In this document: positions 8,484-18,072 of the stretch, piece after piece
How positions within the stretch are numbered: position 1 is the first letter of the stretch
Layout: the number at the start of each line of letters is the position of its first letter
Assembly: GCF_003234655.2 (NCBI RefSeq)
Contig: NZ_CP126271.1
Span: 3,410,001-3,474,000, forward strand
Reading direction: 5' to 3'
Length of the DNA stretch: 64,000 nucleotides
Source of the DNA: Curtobacterium sp. MCLR17_007
GTDB taxonomy: Bacteria > Actinomycetota > Actinomycetes > Actinomycetales > Microbacteriaceae
Notes under the pieces: generated by a model
What the model was told of the DNA's origin: nothing
What the model saw: only the letters and a program-made list of their open reading frames with translations
Databases searched by the model: none
Program-made: the position numbers and the translations under genes

Positions 8484-8666
8484 TCAGCGCGTGCGGCGTC
8501 GGCGCTGCCGGAGCAGACGGAGCGTCAGGCCCAGGCCGAGCGCCAGCACGACCAGCACGACCAGCAGCAGCGCGGCGACCTTCACGAGCAGCGCCGCACC
8601 GACGAAGAGCACCACGAACACGACCCAGACCAGGGCGTCCATGGCGCGTGCCGCGATCCTGTCCAC
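8484..8666 (-). CDS. Small single-helix membrane protein, hypothetical
   Basis: 60 residues from a GTG at 8666, or 52 from the internal ATG eight codons later. Almost the whole length is hydrophobic (ALVWVVFVVLFVGAALLVKV and following), ending in a basic tail RLLRQRRRRTR, as in small inner-membrane proteins anchored with a cytoplasmic basic C-terminus. No clear ribosome site is visible. It lies between guaB3 and livF on the same strand. I cannot assign a function, and it could be non-coding. Confidence 0.45.
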   Translation of the reverse strand: MDRIAARAMDALVWVVFVVLFVGAALLVKVAALLLVVLVVLALGLGLTLRLLRQRRRRTR

Positions 8667-8748
8667 GTCGGGAACGCTACCCGCGTGTCGGCGGTGGGAC
8701 GTGCCTCCTGGCCGGCACTGCGTCAGCGAGACGCCGTCGTGCGTCCGA

Positions 8749-8793
8749 GAGCGGGGCCGTGCGGCGCGACAGCGTCTTCGCACGACCCCGCTC
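8749..8793 (-). terminator. Hairpin downstream of livF
   Basis: Inverted repeat GAGCGGGG-cc-GTGCG (8749-8763) / CGCAC-ga-CCCCGCTC (8779-8793): 13 bp with a 2x2 internal loop, 45 bases after the livF stop. Probable end of the livHMGF transcript. Confidence 0.55.
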
Positions 8794-8837
8794 GGTGCCG
8801 GTGCCGCCCCCACAGCGACACCGGCGGGTCGACCCCC

Positions 8838-9650
8838 CTACTTGGCGGCGTCGACGTCCTTGGCGAGCGTGCCGAGGTAGAGCTCGATGACCTTGGGGTC
8901 GTCGGCGAGCTCCTTCCCGGTGCCCGAGTACGCGTTCCGGCCCTGGTCGAGCACGTACCCGCGATCGCAGATCTGCAGACAGCGTCGCGCGTTCTGCTCG
9001 ACCATGATGATCGACACTCCGGCCTTGTTGATCCGCCGGGTGCGGATGAAGGTCTCGTCTTGTCGCACGGGCGACAGCCCGGCGCTCGGCTCGTCGAGCA
9101 GCAGCACCTTCGGGTCCATCATCAGCGCGCGGGCCATCGCGACCGACTGCCGCTCACCGCCCGACAGCGACCCCGCACGCTGGCCCTTCCGCTGGCCGAG
9201 GACCGGGAACAGGTCGTAGATCACCTCGAGCCGTTCCGAGAACTTCTTCGGTCGGAGGTAGAGCCCCATCTGCAGGTTCTCCTCGATCGACAGCGAGGGG
9301 AACACGTTGTTCGACTGCGGCACGAACCCGACGCCGGCCTGCACGAGCTTGTTGGCCTTCATGTTCGTGATGTCCTCGCCGTCGAGGGTGACGGCACCCT
9401 CACGCACGGAGACCAGTCCGAACAGGGCCTTGAGCAGCGTCGACTTGCCGGCGCCGTTCGGGCCGATGATGCCGATGAGCTCACCCGGGAAGCACTCCAG
9501 GTCACAGCCGTTGAGGATGTTCACGCCCGGCAGGTACCCGGCGACGAGGCCGCTGGCCCGCATCACCGGTTCGAGCGTGGCCGTCCCGGTCCCGCCGTTG
9601 GTCGGGCTGGAGGCCCGGTTCGCGTCCATCGCGTCGCTCGCGTCGGTCAT
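8838..9650 (-). CDS. livF: Branched-chain amino acid ABC transporter ATPase LivF
   Basis: 270 residues. Complete ABC ATPase: Walker A GPNGAGKST, signature LSGGERQSVAMARAL, Walker B VLLLDEPSAGLSP and the LivF-type EQNARRCLQICDRGYVLDQG. The N-terminal 30 residues are a polar leader. The ATG at 9650 overlaps the livG stop (ATGA). It pairs with LivG on the inner face of the LivHM channel to drive uptake of branched-chain amino acids or related compounds such as amides or urea. It is the last gene of livHMGF. Confidence 0.93.
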   Translation of the reverse strand: MTDASDAMDANRASSPTNGGTGTATLEPVMRASGLVAGYLPGVNILNGCDLECFPGELIGIIGPNGAGKSTLLKALFGLVSVREGAVTLDGEDITNMKANKLVQAGVGFVPQSNNVFPSLSIEENLQMGLYLRPKKFSERLEVIYDLFPVLGQRKGQRAGSLSGGERQSVAMARALMMDPKVLLLDEPSAGLSPVRQDETFIRTRRINKAGVSIIMVEQNARRCLQICDRGYVLDQGRNAYSGTGKELADDPKVIELYLGTLAKDVDAAK

Positions 9651-10618
9651 CGGGTCGCCTTCCCGTCGTCGGCGGACTCCGCCGTGCCTGCCACCGGACG
9701 CTCGCCGGCTGCCGTCTGGTCTTCACCGGCGACCTCGTCGGCGAGTTCCTCGTACGTCTCCTCGGTGAGGAGCGAGTCGTCGCCGAGGTCGGTGTCGTGG
9801 TGCGCTCCGAGGTAGGCGTCGATCACCGCCTGGTCGTCCATCACGGTGCCCGCAGGCCCCTCGGCGACGACCCGGCCCTCCGCCATCACGACGACCCAGT
9901 CCGAGATGTGCCGGACCATGTGCATGTCGTGCTCGACGAACAGCACGGTCATGCCGTCGTCGCGCAGGGACTGGATGTGTCCGAGGAGTGACTGGGTCAG
10001 CGCGGGGTTCACGCCGGCCATCGGCTCGTCGAGCATGATCATCGTCGGGTCGGACATCAGCGCCCGCGCCATCTCGAGCAGCTTCCGCTGACCGCCGGAC
10101 AGCGACCCGGCGTAGTCGTCCTTCTTCTCGAGGAGCTTGAACCGGGCGAGCAGGTCCTCGGCCTTGGCGGTGATCTCCCGCTCACGCTTGGACCACAGCG
10201 GCTTGACGAGCGCGGCGAAGAAGTTCTCACCGGGCTGGTCCTTCGCGCCGAGCAGCATGTTCTGCATCACCGTCAGCCGGGACAGCGCCTTCGTGAGCTG
10301 GAACGTGCGGACCATGCCGGCACGCGCGACCTTGGCGGCGCCGGTGTTGCCGAGGGTCGCGCCGTTGAAGACCCAGCTGGCGTCCTTGCCGCTCGAGGGC
10401 TTGTCGAAGCCGGTGAGCAGGTTGAAGAACGTGGTCTTGCCGGCACCGTTCGGCCCGATGAGCGCGGTGATCGAGCCGCGCTGGACCTCGAGGTGGTCGA
10501 CGTCGACCGCGGTCATGCCGCCGAAGCGCCTGGTGATGTTGTCGACGGTCAGGATGGCGTCGGGCTTGGCCGCACCCGGGGTGTGCGACACCGCGGTGGG
10601 CACTGGTGACTCAGACAC
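9647..10618 (-). CDS. livG: Branched-chain amino acid ABC transporter ATPase LivG
   Basis: 323 residues. Walker A GPNGAGKTT (about 55-63), LivG-type insert with ARAGMVRTFQLTKALSRLTV, signature LSGGQRKLLEMARAL, Walker B MIMLDEPMAGVNP and the switch histidine in LFVEHDMH. An acidic tail of about 60 residues follows the domain (LGDDSLLTEETYEELADEV), longer than the family norm of about 255 residues. The start is GTG at 10618, overlapping the livM stop by 8 bases. It is the partner of LivF. Confidence 0.93.
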   Translation of the reverse strand: MSESPVPTAVSHTPGAAKPDAILTVDNITRRFGGMTAVDVDHLEVQRGSITALIGPNGAGKTTFFNLLTGFDKPSSGKDASWVFNGATLGNTGAAKVARAGMVRTFQLTKALSRLTVMQNMLLGAKDQPGENFFAALVKPLWSKREREITAKAEDLLARFKLLEKKDDYAGSLSGGQRKLLEMARALMSDPTMIMLDEPMAGVNPALTQSLLGHIQSLRDDGMTVLFVEHDMHMVRHISDWVVVMAEGRVVAEGPAGTVMDDQAVIDAYLGAHHDTDLGDDSLLTEETYEELADEVAGEDQTAAGERPVAGTAESADDGKATR

Positions 10619-11597
10619 TGAAGGTCAGCTCCTTCTTGTTCCCGAGGAGTCCCTGCGGGCGGAAGACGATGAGCAGCATGAGCGCGACGCCGACGAGCAC
10701 GTAGGAGAACTGCTCCGCCTGCTGCGAGTTCATGATCGAGTTGGGGATGAAGTCGCTCGCGAGGGTCCTGATGCCGAGCCGGACGACGAAGAACAGCACG
10801 GCTCCGAGCACCGGTCCGAACACCGTCGCGGCACCGCCGAGGATGAGCGCGGTCCAGATGAAGAACGTCATCGAGCGACCCATCGCGTCCGGCTGCACCG
10901 AACTCGGCAGGACGTAGATGATGCCGGCCAGGGCTCCGAGCGCACCACCGAACACGAGCGACTGCATCTTGTACGAGTAGACGCTCTTGCCGAGCGACCG
11001 CACGGCGTCCTCGTCCTCGCGGATGGCCTTGACGACACGGCCCCAGGGGCTGCGCATGAGCAGGAACAGCACGACGGTGAACAGGGCGACGAGACCCCAG
11101 CCGACGATGCGGATCCACCAGCCGTTGACGCCGTTGTTCGAGTACGTGAACCACAGGATCGTGGTGGTGCCGTCCGGCAGGAAGCTCAGGGCGTTGAACG
11201 GGTCGCGGTAGCTCGACCCGGTGATGCCGTTCGAGCCGCCCGTGGTCGTGGTCAGCAGACTCGACCTGCCGACCATGCGGATGATCTCCGCGCCGGAGAT
11301 CGTCACGATCGCCAGGTAGTCGCCGCGGAGCCGCAGGGTCGGGATGCCGAGGATGATCGCGAACACGATCGCGACGAGCAGGGCCACGAGGACGGCCATC
11401 CCGAAGGGCAGCCCGTTCGTGATCGAGATCGCGAAGCCGTAGGCCCCGAGCAGCAGGAACGCCGCCTGGCCCATGTTCACGAGGCCGGTCAGACCGAAGT
11501 GCACGTTGAGGCCGATCGCCGCGAGCGCGAACGCGGCGGTCGTCGGCGCGAGTGCCTCTTGGGTCAGCGCTTGGATGAGGTTGACGAGGTAGTCCAT
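10611..11597 (-). CDS. livM: Branched-chain amino acid ABC transporter permease LivM
   Basis: 328 residues, with eight or so membrane helices. The family motif region reads GLNVHFGLTGLVNMGQAAFLLLG near the N-terminus, and GDYLAIVTISGAEIIRMV and SPWGRVVKAIREDEDAVRSLGK mark the coupling segment that contacts the ATPases. It forms the membrane channel with LivH. The ATG at 11597 has AAGGAG upstream; the longer reading frame upstream is a shadow of livH. The spacing to livH is only 11 bases. Confidence 0.94.
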   Translation of the reverse strand: MDYLVNLIQALTQEALAPTTAAFALAAIGLNVHFGLTGLVNMGQAAFLLLGAYGFAISITNGLPFGMAVLVALLVAIVFAIILGIPTLRLRGDYLAIVTISGAEIIRMVGRSSLLTTTTGGSNGITGSSYRDPFNALSFLPDGTTTILWFTYSNNGVNGWWIRIVGWGLVALFTVVLFLLMRSPWGRVVKAIREDEDAVRSLGKSVYSYKMQSLVFGGALGALAGIIYVLPSSVQPDAMGRSMTFFIWTALILGGAATVFGPVLGAVLFFVVRLGIRTLASDFIPNSIMNSQQAEQFSYVLVGVALMLLIVFRPQGLLGNKKELTFSV

Positions 11598-11608
11598 GGC
11601 GGCGCTCC

Positions 11609-13048
11609 TTAGCCGATCCGCTCGGCACGGCCGAAGATGCCCTGCGGCCGGAACAGCAGGATGAGGATGAGGATGACGAGCGCCGTGGCGTACTTGAAGT
11701 CGCCCGGCAGCACGAGGTTGGTGAGCTCCACGACGACGCCGATGATCATCGACCCGACGAGGGCGCCGTACGCGGTGCCGAGACCGCCCAGGGTGACGGC
11801 GGCGAACATGAGCAGCAGCAGCTGGAGACCGGTCTGCCAGTTCACGCCGTTGAGCACCAGGCCGAGCATGACGCCGGACAGCCCCGCGAGGCCGGCGGCG
11901 AGCGTCCACACGAACCGGATGACCCGGTCGACGTCGATGCCCGACGCGGACGCCAGTGCCGGGTTGTCCGACACGGCACGGGTCGCCCGACCGAAGCGGG
12001 TCTTCGCGAGGAACAGACCGGTCGCGATCAGCACGACGAGCGCGATCCCCATCGCGACGTAGGACTGCACCGTCAGGGTGATCCCGGCGAACGTCACCGT
12101 GGTCGGGTTGCTCTGCTGGATCCGGACGGTGCTGGCGCCGAAGAAGTACTGGAACGCGTACTGCGCGGCGATCGACAGGCCGATCGTGACGATCATGAGC
12201 TGAGTCAGGCTGATGCGCCGCCGCCGCAGGGGCCGCCAGATGACCATGTCCTGCAGGTACCCGCTCGCCGCGCAGAGGACCACGACGATGACGCCCGTGA
12301 GCCAGATGTTCACGCCGAGCTGGTTCGCGAAGAGGTAGGCCAGCAGTCCGCCGAGGGTGACCTGCTCGCCGTGGGAGAAGCTCGACAGCCCGGTCGTGCC
12401 GTAGATCAGCGACAGACCGATCGACGCGAGTGCGATGAGCAGCCCGAGCCGGATGCCGGACGCGAACTGTTGCCAGGCGCGCGCGGCGGTGACGCTCGAG
12501 GTCGCCTCGGAGGTCGTCGCGCCCTCTTGGTCCGACAGCTGGAAGATCTGCCCGGCGTTCGCGTTGAGGTTCGCCTGCACCGTGCGCTTGGCGTCGGCGG
12601 CGTTCGTCAGGAACTGGCCCTTCGGCAGCGTGTCCTGGTCGACGGTGACGCTGTACTGCCCCGCTGCCGGCACGCTCACCGACCAGCGCCCGGCGTCGGT
12701 GGTGGTCGACGTAGCGGTGAAGCCACCCGGCCCCGCGACGTCCACGTCGACACCGGACGCGGGCTCACGCTTCGAGTCGAGGATCGTGCCCTGGATGCAC
12801 CCGTTCGTGGTGCTGACGGTGCAGGGCTGGGTGCTGGACGGGGCGGAGCCGGTCGACGCCGACGCCGACGCCGATGCCGTCGGCGTCGCGCCCGCACCGA
12901 TCGCCGGGGCGCTGGCCGCCCAGTCGAGGAGGAAGGTCGCCAGGAAGGCCGCGACGAGCACGACGACGAGCACCAGTCGGCGACGGCCTGGCGCACCGGG
13001 GCGGAACCGGCGCAGCAGCGCCGGCCCCGCAGGAGTGATGGATCCCAC
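11609..13048 (-). CDS. livH: LivH permease with an N-terminal extracytoplasmic domain
   Basis: 479 residues, against about 290 for ordinary LivH. Residues 25-41 form an extra membrane helix after a run of arginines. A Pro/Ala/Ser/Thr linker follows (to about 70), then a small beta-sandwich-like domain (about 72-145: CIQGTILDSKREPASGVDV, WSVSVPAAGQYSVTV), which reads as a carboxypeptidase-regulatory-like or Ig-like fold. The LivH channel starts near 178 with GLLIALASIGLSLIYGTTGL and ends ILLFRPQGIFGRAERIG. The GTG at 13048 has GAGAGG upstream; an in-frame ATG at 13090 has none. First gene of livHMGF. Confidence 0.85.
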   Translation of the reverse strand: MGSITPAGPALLRRFRPGAPGRRRLVLVVVLVAAFLATFLLDWAASAPAIGAGATPTASASASASTGSAPSSTQPCTVSTTNGCIQGTILDSKREPASGVDVDVAGPGGFTATSTTTDAGRWSVSVPAAGQYSVTVDQDTLPKGQFLTNAADAKRTVQANLNANAGQIFQLSDQEGATTSEATSSVTAARAWQQFASGIRLGLLIALASIGLSLIYGTTGLSSFSHGEQVTLGGLLAYLFANQLGVNIWLTGVIVVVLCAASGYLQDMVIWRPLRRRRISLTQLMIVTIGLSIAAQYAFQYFFGASTVRIQQSNPTTVTFAGITLTVQSYVAMGIALVVLIATGLFLAKTRFGRATRAVSDNPALASASGIDVDRVIRFVWTLAAGLAGLSGVMLGLVLNGVNWQTGLQLLLLMFAAVTLGGLGTAYGALVGSMIIGVVVELTNLVLPGDFKYATALVILILILLFRPQGIFGRAERIG

Positions 13049-14819
<1,771 letters not shown>

Positions 14820-14840
14820 CGCCCACACGGCACGAACGCC

Positions 14841-14869
14841 AGCGGCGGTCCTCGACGAGGGCCGCCGCT
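14841..14869 (+). terminator. guaB terminator hairpin
   Basis: AGCGGCGG-T-CCTC, loop GAC, GAGG-G-CCGCCGCT: 13 positions pair with one T.G wobble, 21 bases after the guaB stop. Confidence 0.7.
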
Positions 14870-14904
14870 GTCGTGTTCCCGGGGCTCGGATCGTTCCGGA
14901 GTGC

Positions 14905-14934
14905 TTGCACAGCTTCGTCACGGCTCGGTAACGA
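14905..14934 (+). promoter_or_regulatory. Possible promoter of the binding-protein gene
   Basis: TTGCAC (14905-14910), an 18-base spacer, then TAACGA (14929-14934). The -35 is good and the -10 is weak. The CGAAACGT element begins at 14932, overlapping the -10, which would suit a repressor or co-regulator. Confidence 0.3.
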
Positions 14935-14998
14935 AACGTCCAGGTTCTGATTTCGACACACGGGCGAAACACAATCGCCCTACTTTTGCTCGCATCCA

Positions 14999-15042
14999 CA
15001 CGGAGGCGTCGCACTCGACCCGATGCGACTTCGGCCTCCGTG
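14999..15042 (+). promoter_or_regulatory. 15-bp stem-loop in the 5' leader of the binding-protein gene
   Basis: Outer arms CACGGAGGC (14999-15007) and GCCTCCGTG (15034-15042), inner arms GTCGCA (15008-15013) and TGCGAC (15024-15029), a 10-base loop and one 4-base bulge. It ends 19 bases before the ATG at 15062, just upstream of the GAAAGGG ribosome site. It could be an attenuator, an mRNA-stabilising hairpin or a protein-binding site. Confidence 0.6.
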
Positions 15043-15061
15043 CCGAGAAAGGGTTCCACGG

Positions 15062-16393
15062 ATGATCAGAACCACCCGCGTCACCACGGCGCTGGCACTG
15101 GCGGGAGCGGCCGCAGTGCTGCTCGCGGCGTGCTCCACGGCAGGCAGCAGCTCCGACCCCTCGTCGTCGGCGTCCTCCGCCAAGAAGGACCCGGCATCGA
15201 GCTGCAAGGCTCCGTCGACCCCGGGTACCGACGCGCTGAAGATCGGGACGATCCTGCCCCTCACGGGCTCGCTCGCGTACCTGAACCCCCCGGCCGAGTC
15301 GGGCGTGGGCCTGGCCGTCGAGGACATCAACTCGGCGGGCGGTGTCCTCGACAAGGACGTCTCCATCGACCCGCAGACCGACTCCGGCGACAGCACGGAC
15401 ATGACCGTGTCGAGCGCCGCGGCGAACAAGCTCGTCAACGCCAAGGTCCCGGTCGCGATCGGCGCCGAGTCCTCCTCGGTCACGCTCAACGTCATCGACC
15501 AGCTCACGAGCAACTGCATCGTCGAGATCTCGCCCGCGAACACCGCGAGCGACCTGTCGGGCTACTCGTCGTACTACTACCGGACCGCTCCGCCGGACTC
15601 GGTGCAGGGTTCCGCGCTCGGTCAGCTCGTCACGGGTGACGGCAACGCCAAGGTCGCCTTCCTGGTCTTCAACGACACCTACGGCACCGGTCTGCGCAAC
15701 TCGGTGCAGGCAGCGGTCGAGGCCTCCGGCGGCCAGGTCGTCTACGGCGGCAAGGGCAAGGGCCAGGAGTTCCCGCCCGGGCAGACCACGTTCTCGTCCG
15801 AGGTGACGGCCGCACTCGCGACCAAGCCCGACGCGATCGTCGTCCTGGCCTTCGACGAGACGAAGTCGATCGTCCCCGAACTGAAGTCGCAGAACGCGGA
15901 CATGGCGAAGATCTACATGTCCGACGGCAACACGGCGGACTACTCGAAGGACTTCGACCCGGGCACGCTCGAGGGCGCGCAGGGCACTATCCCCGGTGCC
16001 TCGCCGAAGGACGAGCTGAAGCAGCGTCTGGCCGACTACTACAAGAAGTCGTCCGGTAAGGACCTCGCCGACTACTCGTACGCAGCCGAGTCCTACGACG
16101 CCACCACCCTGGCCGCGCTGGCCGCGGTGAAGGGCAAGGGCACCGACGCCGGCACCATCCAGGCGAACATGGACAAGGTCTCCGGTGCAGACGGAGGCAC
16201 CGAGTGCTCGACCTTCGCCGACTGCAAGAAGCTCCTCGACGACGGCAAGGACGTCCACTACACGGGCCCGTCCGGCATCGGTCCGTTCGACTCGAACAAC
16301 GACCCGTCGAGCGCCTACATCGGCATCTACAAGTTCGACGGCGACAACAAGCCGGTCTACCAGAGCGCCATCCAGGGCTCGGTCAAGAAGTAA
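15062..16393 (+). CDS. Branched-chain amino acid ABC transporter substrate-binding lipoprotein
   Basis: 443 residues. A signal peptide ends in lipobox LLAAC (Cys24), followed by a Ser-rich tether. The periplasmic-binding-protein type 1 fold runs from about residue 57 (LKIGTILPLTGSLAYLNPPA) to the end, with the domain phrases VAVEDINSAGGVLDKDVSI-like and VAFLVFNDTYGTGLRNSV. It is the LivJ/LivK class that feeds the LivHM channel, and the only binding protein near livHMGF. It is separated from the operon by guaB. The ATG at 15062 follows GAAAGGG and a strong leader hairpin. Ligand not predictable from sequence. Confidence 0.92.
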   Translation: MIRTTRVTTALALAGAAAVLLAACSTAGSSSDPSSSASSAKKDPASSCKAPSTPGTDALKIGTILPLTGSLAYLNPPAESGVGLAVEDINSAGGVLDKDVSIDPQTDSGDSTDMTVSSAAANKLVNAKVPVAIGAESSSVTLNVIDQLTSNCIVEISPANTASDLSGYSSYYYRTAPPDSVQGSALGQLVTGDGNAKVAFLVFNDTYGTGLRNSVQAAVEASGGQVVYGGKGKGQEFPPGQTTFSSEVTAALATKPDAIVVLAFDETKSIVPELKSQNADMAKIYMSDGNTADYSKDFDPGTLEGAQGTIPGASPKDELKQRLADYYKKSSGKDLADYSYAAESYDATTLAALAAVKGKGTDAGTIQANMDKVSGADGGTECSTFADCKKLLDDGKDVHYTGPSGIGPFDSNNDPSSAYIGIYKFDGDNKPVYQSAIQGSVKK

Positions 16394-16406
16394 CGCAGCA
16401 CCACCA

Positions 16407-16441
16407 GGACGGCCCCGGCAGCACTGCTGTCGGGGCCGTCC
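16407..16441 (+). terminator. Terminator of the binding-protein gene
   Basis: A 16-bp stem (GGACGGCCCCG, one G.T wobble, then CAGC) with the three-base loop ACT, 13 bases after the stop codon at 16393. Confidence 0.8.
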
Positions 16442-16450
16442 CGCGTCACG

Positions 16451-16540
16451 GCACCGAACGGCACCGGACGGCACCGGACGGCACCGGATGGCACCGGATG
16501 GCGCCGGACAGCGCCGGATGGCGCCGGACGGCACCGGACG
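16451..16540. repeat. Nine tandem copies of a 10-bp unit, GCACCGGACG
   Basis: Nine contiguous decamers, with variants GCACCGAACG, GCACCGGATG, GCGCCGGACA and GCGCCGGATG. They lie between the binding-protein terminator and the end of the convergent rarD gene. No gene is carried; the repeat is a likely hot spot for copy-number change. Confidence 0.9.
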
Positions 16541-16560
16541 GGAGGCCCGGGTCGGCTCCG

Positions 16561-17502
16561 TCAGACCACTGCGGCGGGCAGCGGCGTGCGCCTGGTACGC
16601 CGGGACGCCACGAACGAGTCGGTGGTCAGGACCAGCAGCGCGAGCCACACGATCGCGAACCCGACCCAGCGCGACGTGCTCATCGCCTCGTGCTGGACGA
16701 CCACGCCGACGACGAGCTGCATCACCGGGGTCAGGTACTGCGTCAGCCCGAGGGTCGACAGCGAGAGCCGCCTGGCCGACGACGCGAACAACAGCAGCGG
16801 CACGGCCGTCGCCGGGCCCGCGGCGACCATGAGCAGGGCGTGCCCCCACCCGGCGGCCCCGAACGTGATCCCGCCGCCGAGCCCGGTCGCACCCATCGCC
16901 ACGAGCGCCACGACGGCGACCGGGGTCAGCCACAGCGTCTCCATCGTCAGGCCGCTCAGGGCGTCGACCGTGCCGCCGACGCGCTTCTTCACGAGGCCGT
17001 AGAGCCCGAACGAGAACGCCAGCACCAGCGAGATCCACGGCATCTGCCCGTACCCGACCGCGATGACGACGACGGCCACGATGCTGATGCCGACGGCCGT
17101 CCACTGCGCCGGACGCAGCCGCTCGTGCAACAGCACGACGCCGAGCGCGATCGTGACGAGCGGGTTGATGAAGTAGCCGAGCGCGGCTTCGACCGTGTGG
17201 CCGGTCGTGGTCGCGAGGACGTACACGGTCCAGTTCACGACGATGAGCACGGCCGCGAGCGCCATGACCGCCATCACGCGGCGCTGTGCGACCAACGAGC
17301 GGGTCCGGAGCCACGACCGGGTGACGGCGATGCCGACCGCGCAGAACCCGAGGCCGAACACGATCCGCCAGGCGACGATCTCGAACGCACCGGCCGGGGC
17401 CATCGCCGTGAACAGCAGCGGCATCAGCCCCCAGAGCCCGTAGGCCACGACGGCCTGCAGGACCCCGACGGATGCTTCGCTCCTGGCCACGCGCTCACTC
17501 AC
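16561..17502 (-). CDS. rarD: EamA-family transporter RarD
   Basis: 313 residues with ten hydrophobic helices in two EamA repeats. The N-terminus GVLQAVVAYGLWGLMPLLF and the segments VVNWTVYVLATTTGHTVEAALGYFINPL and YLTPVMQLVVGV are characteristic of RarD rather than other EamA permeases. It is an inner-membrane drug/metabolite exporter whose substrate is not settled in the family. The GTG at 17502 has only a weak ribosome site. The basic C-terminus (SRRTRRTPL) fits a cytoplasmic end. It is a lone gene. Confidence 0.85.
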   Translation of the reverse strand: MSERVARSEASVGVLQAVVAYGLWGLMPLLFTAMAPAGAFEIVAWRIVFGLGFCAVGIAVTRSWLRTRSLVAQRRVMAVMALAAVLIVVNWTVYVLATTTGHTVEAALGYFINPLVTIALGVVLLHERLRPAQWTAVGISIVAVVVIAVGYGQMPWISLVLAFSFGLYGLVKKRVGGTVDALSGLTMETLWLTPVAVVALVAMGATGLGGGITFGAAGWGHALLMVAAGPATAVPLLLFASSARRLSLSTLGLTQYLTPVMQLVVGVVVQHEAMSTSRWVGFAIVWLALLVLTTDSFVASRRTRRTPLPAAVV

Positions 17503-17575
17503 CCGGCAATGCTACGGACGTGCGCCGACAGGCGGACGCGGCCAGGGCCTCCAGGACGGTCAGCGACCGGGACGG

Positions 17576-17612
17576 CGAACGCCCCGGCAGCACGAGGCTG
17601 CCGGGGCGTTCG
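17576..17612 (-). terminator. groES terminator
   Basis: A perfect 16-bp stem (17576-17591 with 17597-17612) and loop ACGAG, 16 bases beyond the groES stop. Confidence 0.8.
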
Positions 17613-17628
17613 ACGAGTGGAGCTGGGG

Positions 17629-17925
17629 TCAGTGCTCGATGACCGCGAGGACGTCGCGCGCGGACAGGACCAGCAGGTCCTCGCCCGAGTACTTGACCTC
17701 GGTGCCGCCGTACTTCGAGTAGATGACCTTGTCGCCGACGGCGACGTCGAGCGGCACGCGGTTGCCGTTGTCGTCGATGCGACCCGGACCCACGGCCACG
17801 ACCTCGCCCTCCTGCGGCTTCTCCTTCGCGGTGTCCGGGATGACGAGACCGGACGCGGTGGTCTGCTCCGCCTCGACCTGACGGATGACGATGCGATCTT
17901 CGAGCGGCTTGATGGTGACGGCCAC
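17629..17925 (-). CDS. groES: Co-chaperonin GroES
   Basis: 98 residues, the normal length. It starts [20 protein letters not shown] and carries the mobile loop [17 protein letters not shown] and the roof/core phrases [10 protein letters not shown] and [15 protein letters not shown]. It caps GroEL during ATP-driven folding. The GTG at 17925 has AAGAGG six bases upstream. No groEL follows; the gene is monocistronic, ends in a strong hairpin, and is preceded by two CIRCE operators, so HrcA-type heat control is likely. The longer reading frame reaching to 18597 is a shadow of the methyltransferase. Confidence 0.96.
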   Translation of the reverse strand: MAVTIKPLEDRIVIRQVEAEQTTASGLVIPDTAKEKPQEGEVVAVGPGRIDDNGNRVPLDVAVGDKVIYSKYGGTEVKYSGEDLLVLSARDVLAVIEH

Positions 17926-17972
17926 GGTGACCTCTTCTTTCTCGGTACTGACTCGGTACAGATGAAAACCGG

Positions 17973-17999
17973 TTGGCACTAGACACACGAGAGTGCCAG
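17973..17999 (-). promoter_or_regulatory. CIRCE operator 1 (HrcA site)
   Basis: TTGGCACTA-N9-GAGTGCCAG, compared with the consensus TTAGCACTC-N9-GAGTGCTAA. It lies 48 bases upstream of the groES start. Confidence 0.8.
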
Positions 18000-18018
18000 G
18001 TCCAACTGTAGGGGGCTG

Positions 18019-18045
18019 CTGGCACTCGGTCAATCCGAGTGCCAG
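18019..18045. promoter_or_regulatory. CIRCE operator 2 (HrcA site)
   Basis: CTGGCACTC-N9-GAGTGCCAG, a perfectly palindromic CIRCE element, 46 bases (centre to centre) from the first. It lies between groES and the divergent methyltransferase gene and could affect both. Confidence 0.88.
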
Positions 18046-18072
18046 AGCTCCTGGTGATGGAAGGATCGTCTC

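Noticed and set aside
7095..9815. Plus-strand open frame of 906 codons opposite guaB3 and livF
   Set aside because: Antisense shadow of two conserved genes; no domain recognised.
14905..14970. GlnR-type site (GTnAC-N6-GaAAC) before the binding-protein gene
   Set aside because: GTAAC and GAAAC are present but not in the required 6-base spacing, so nitrogen control by GlnR is not supported.
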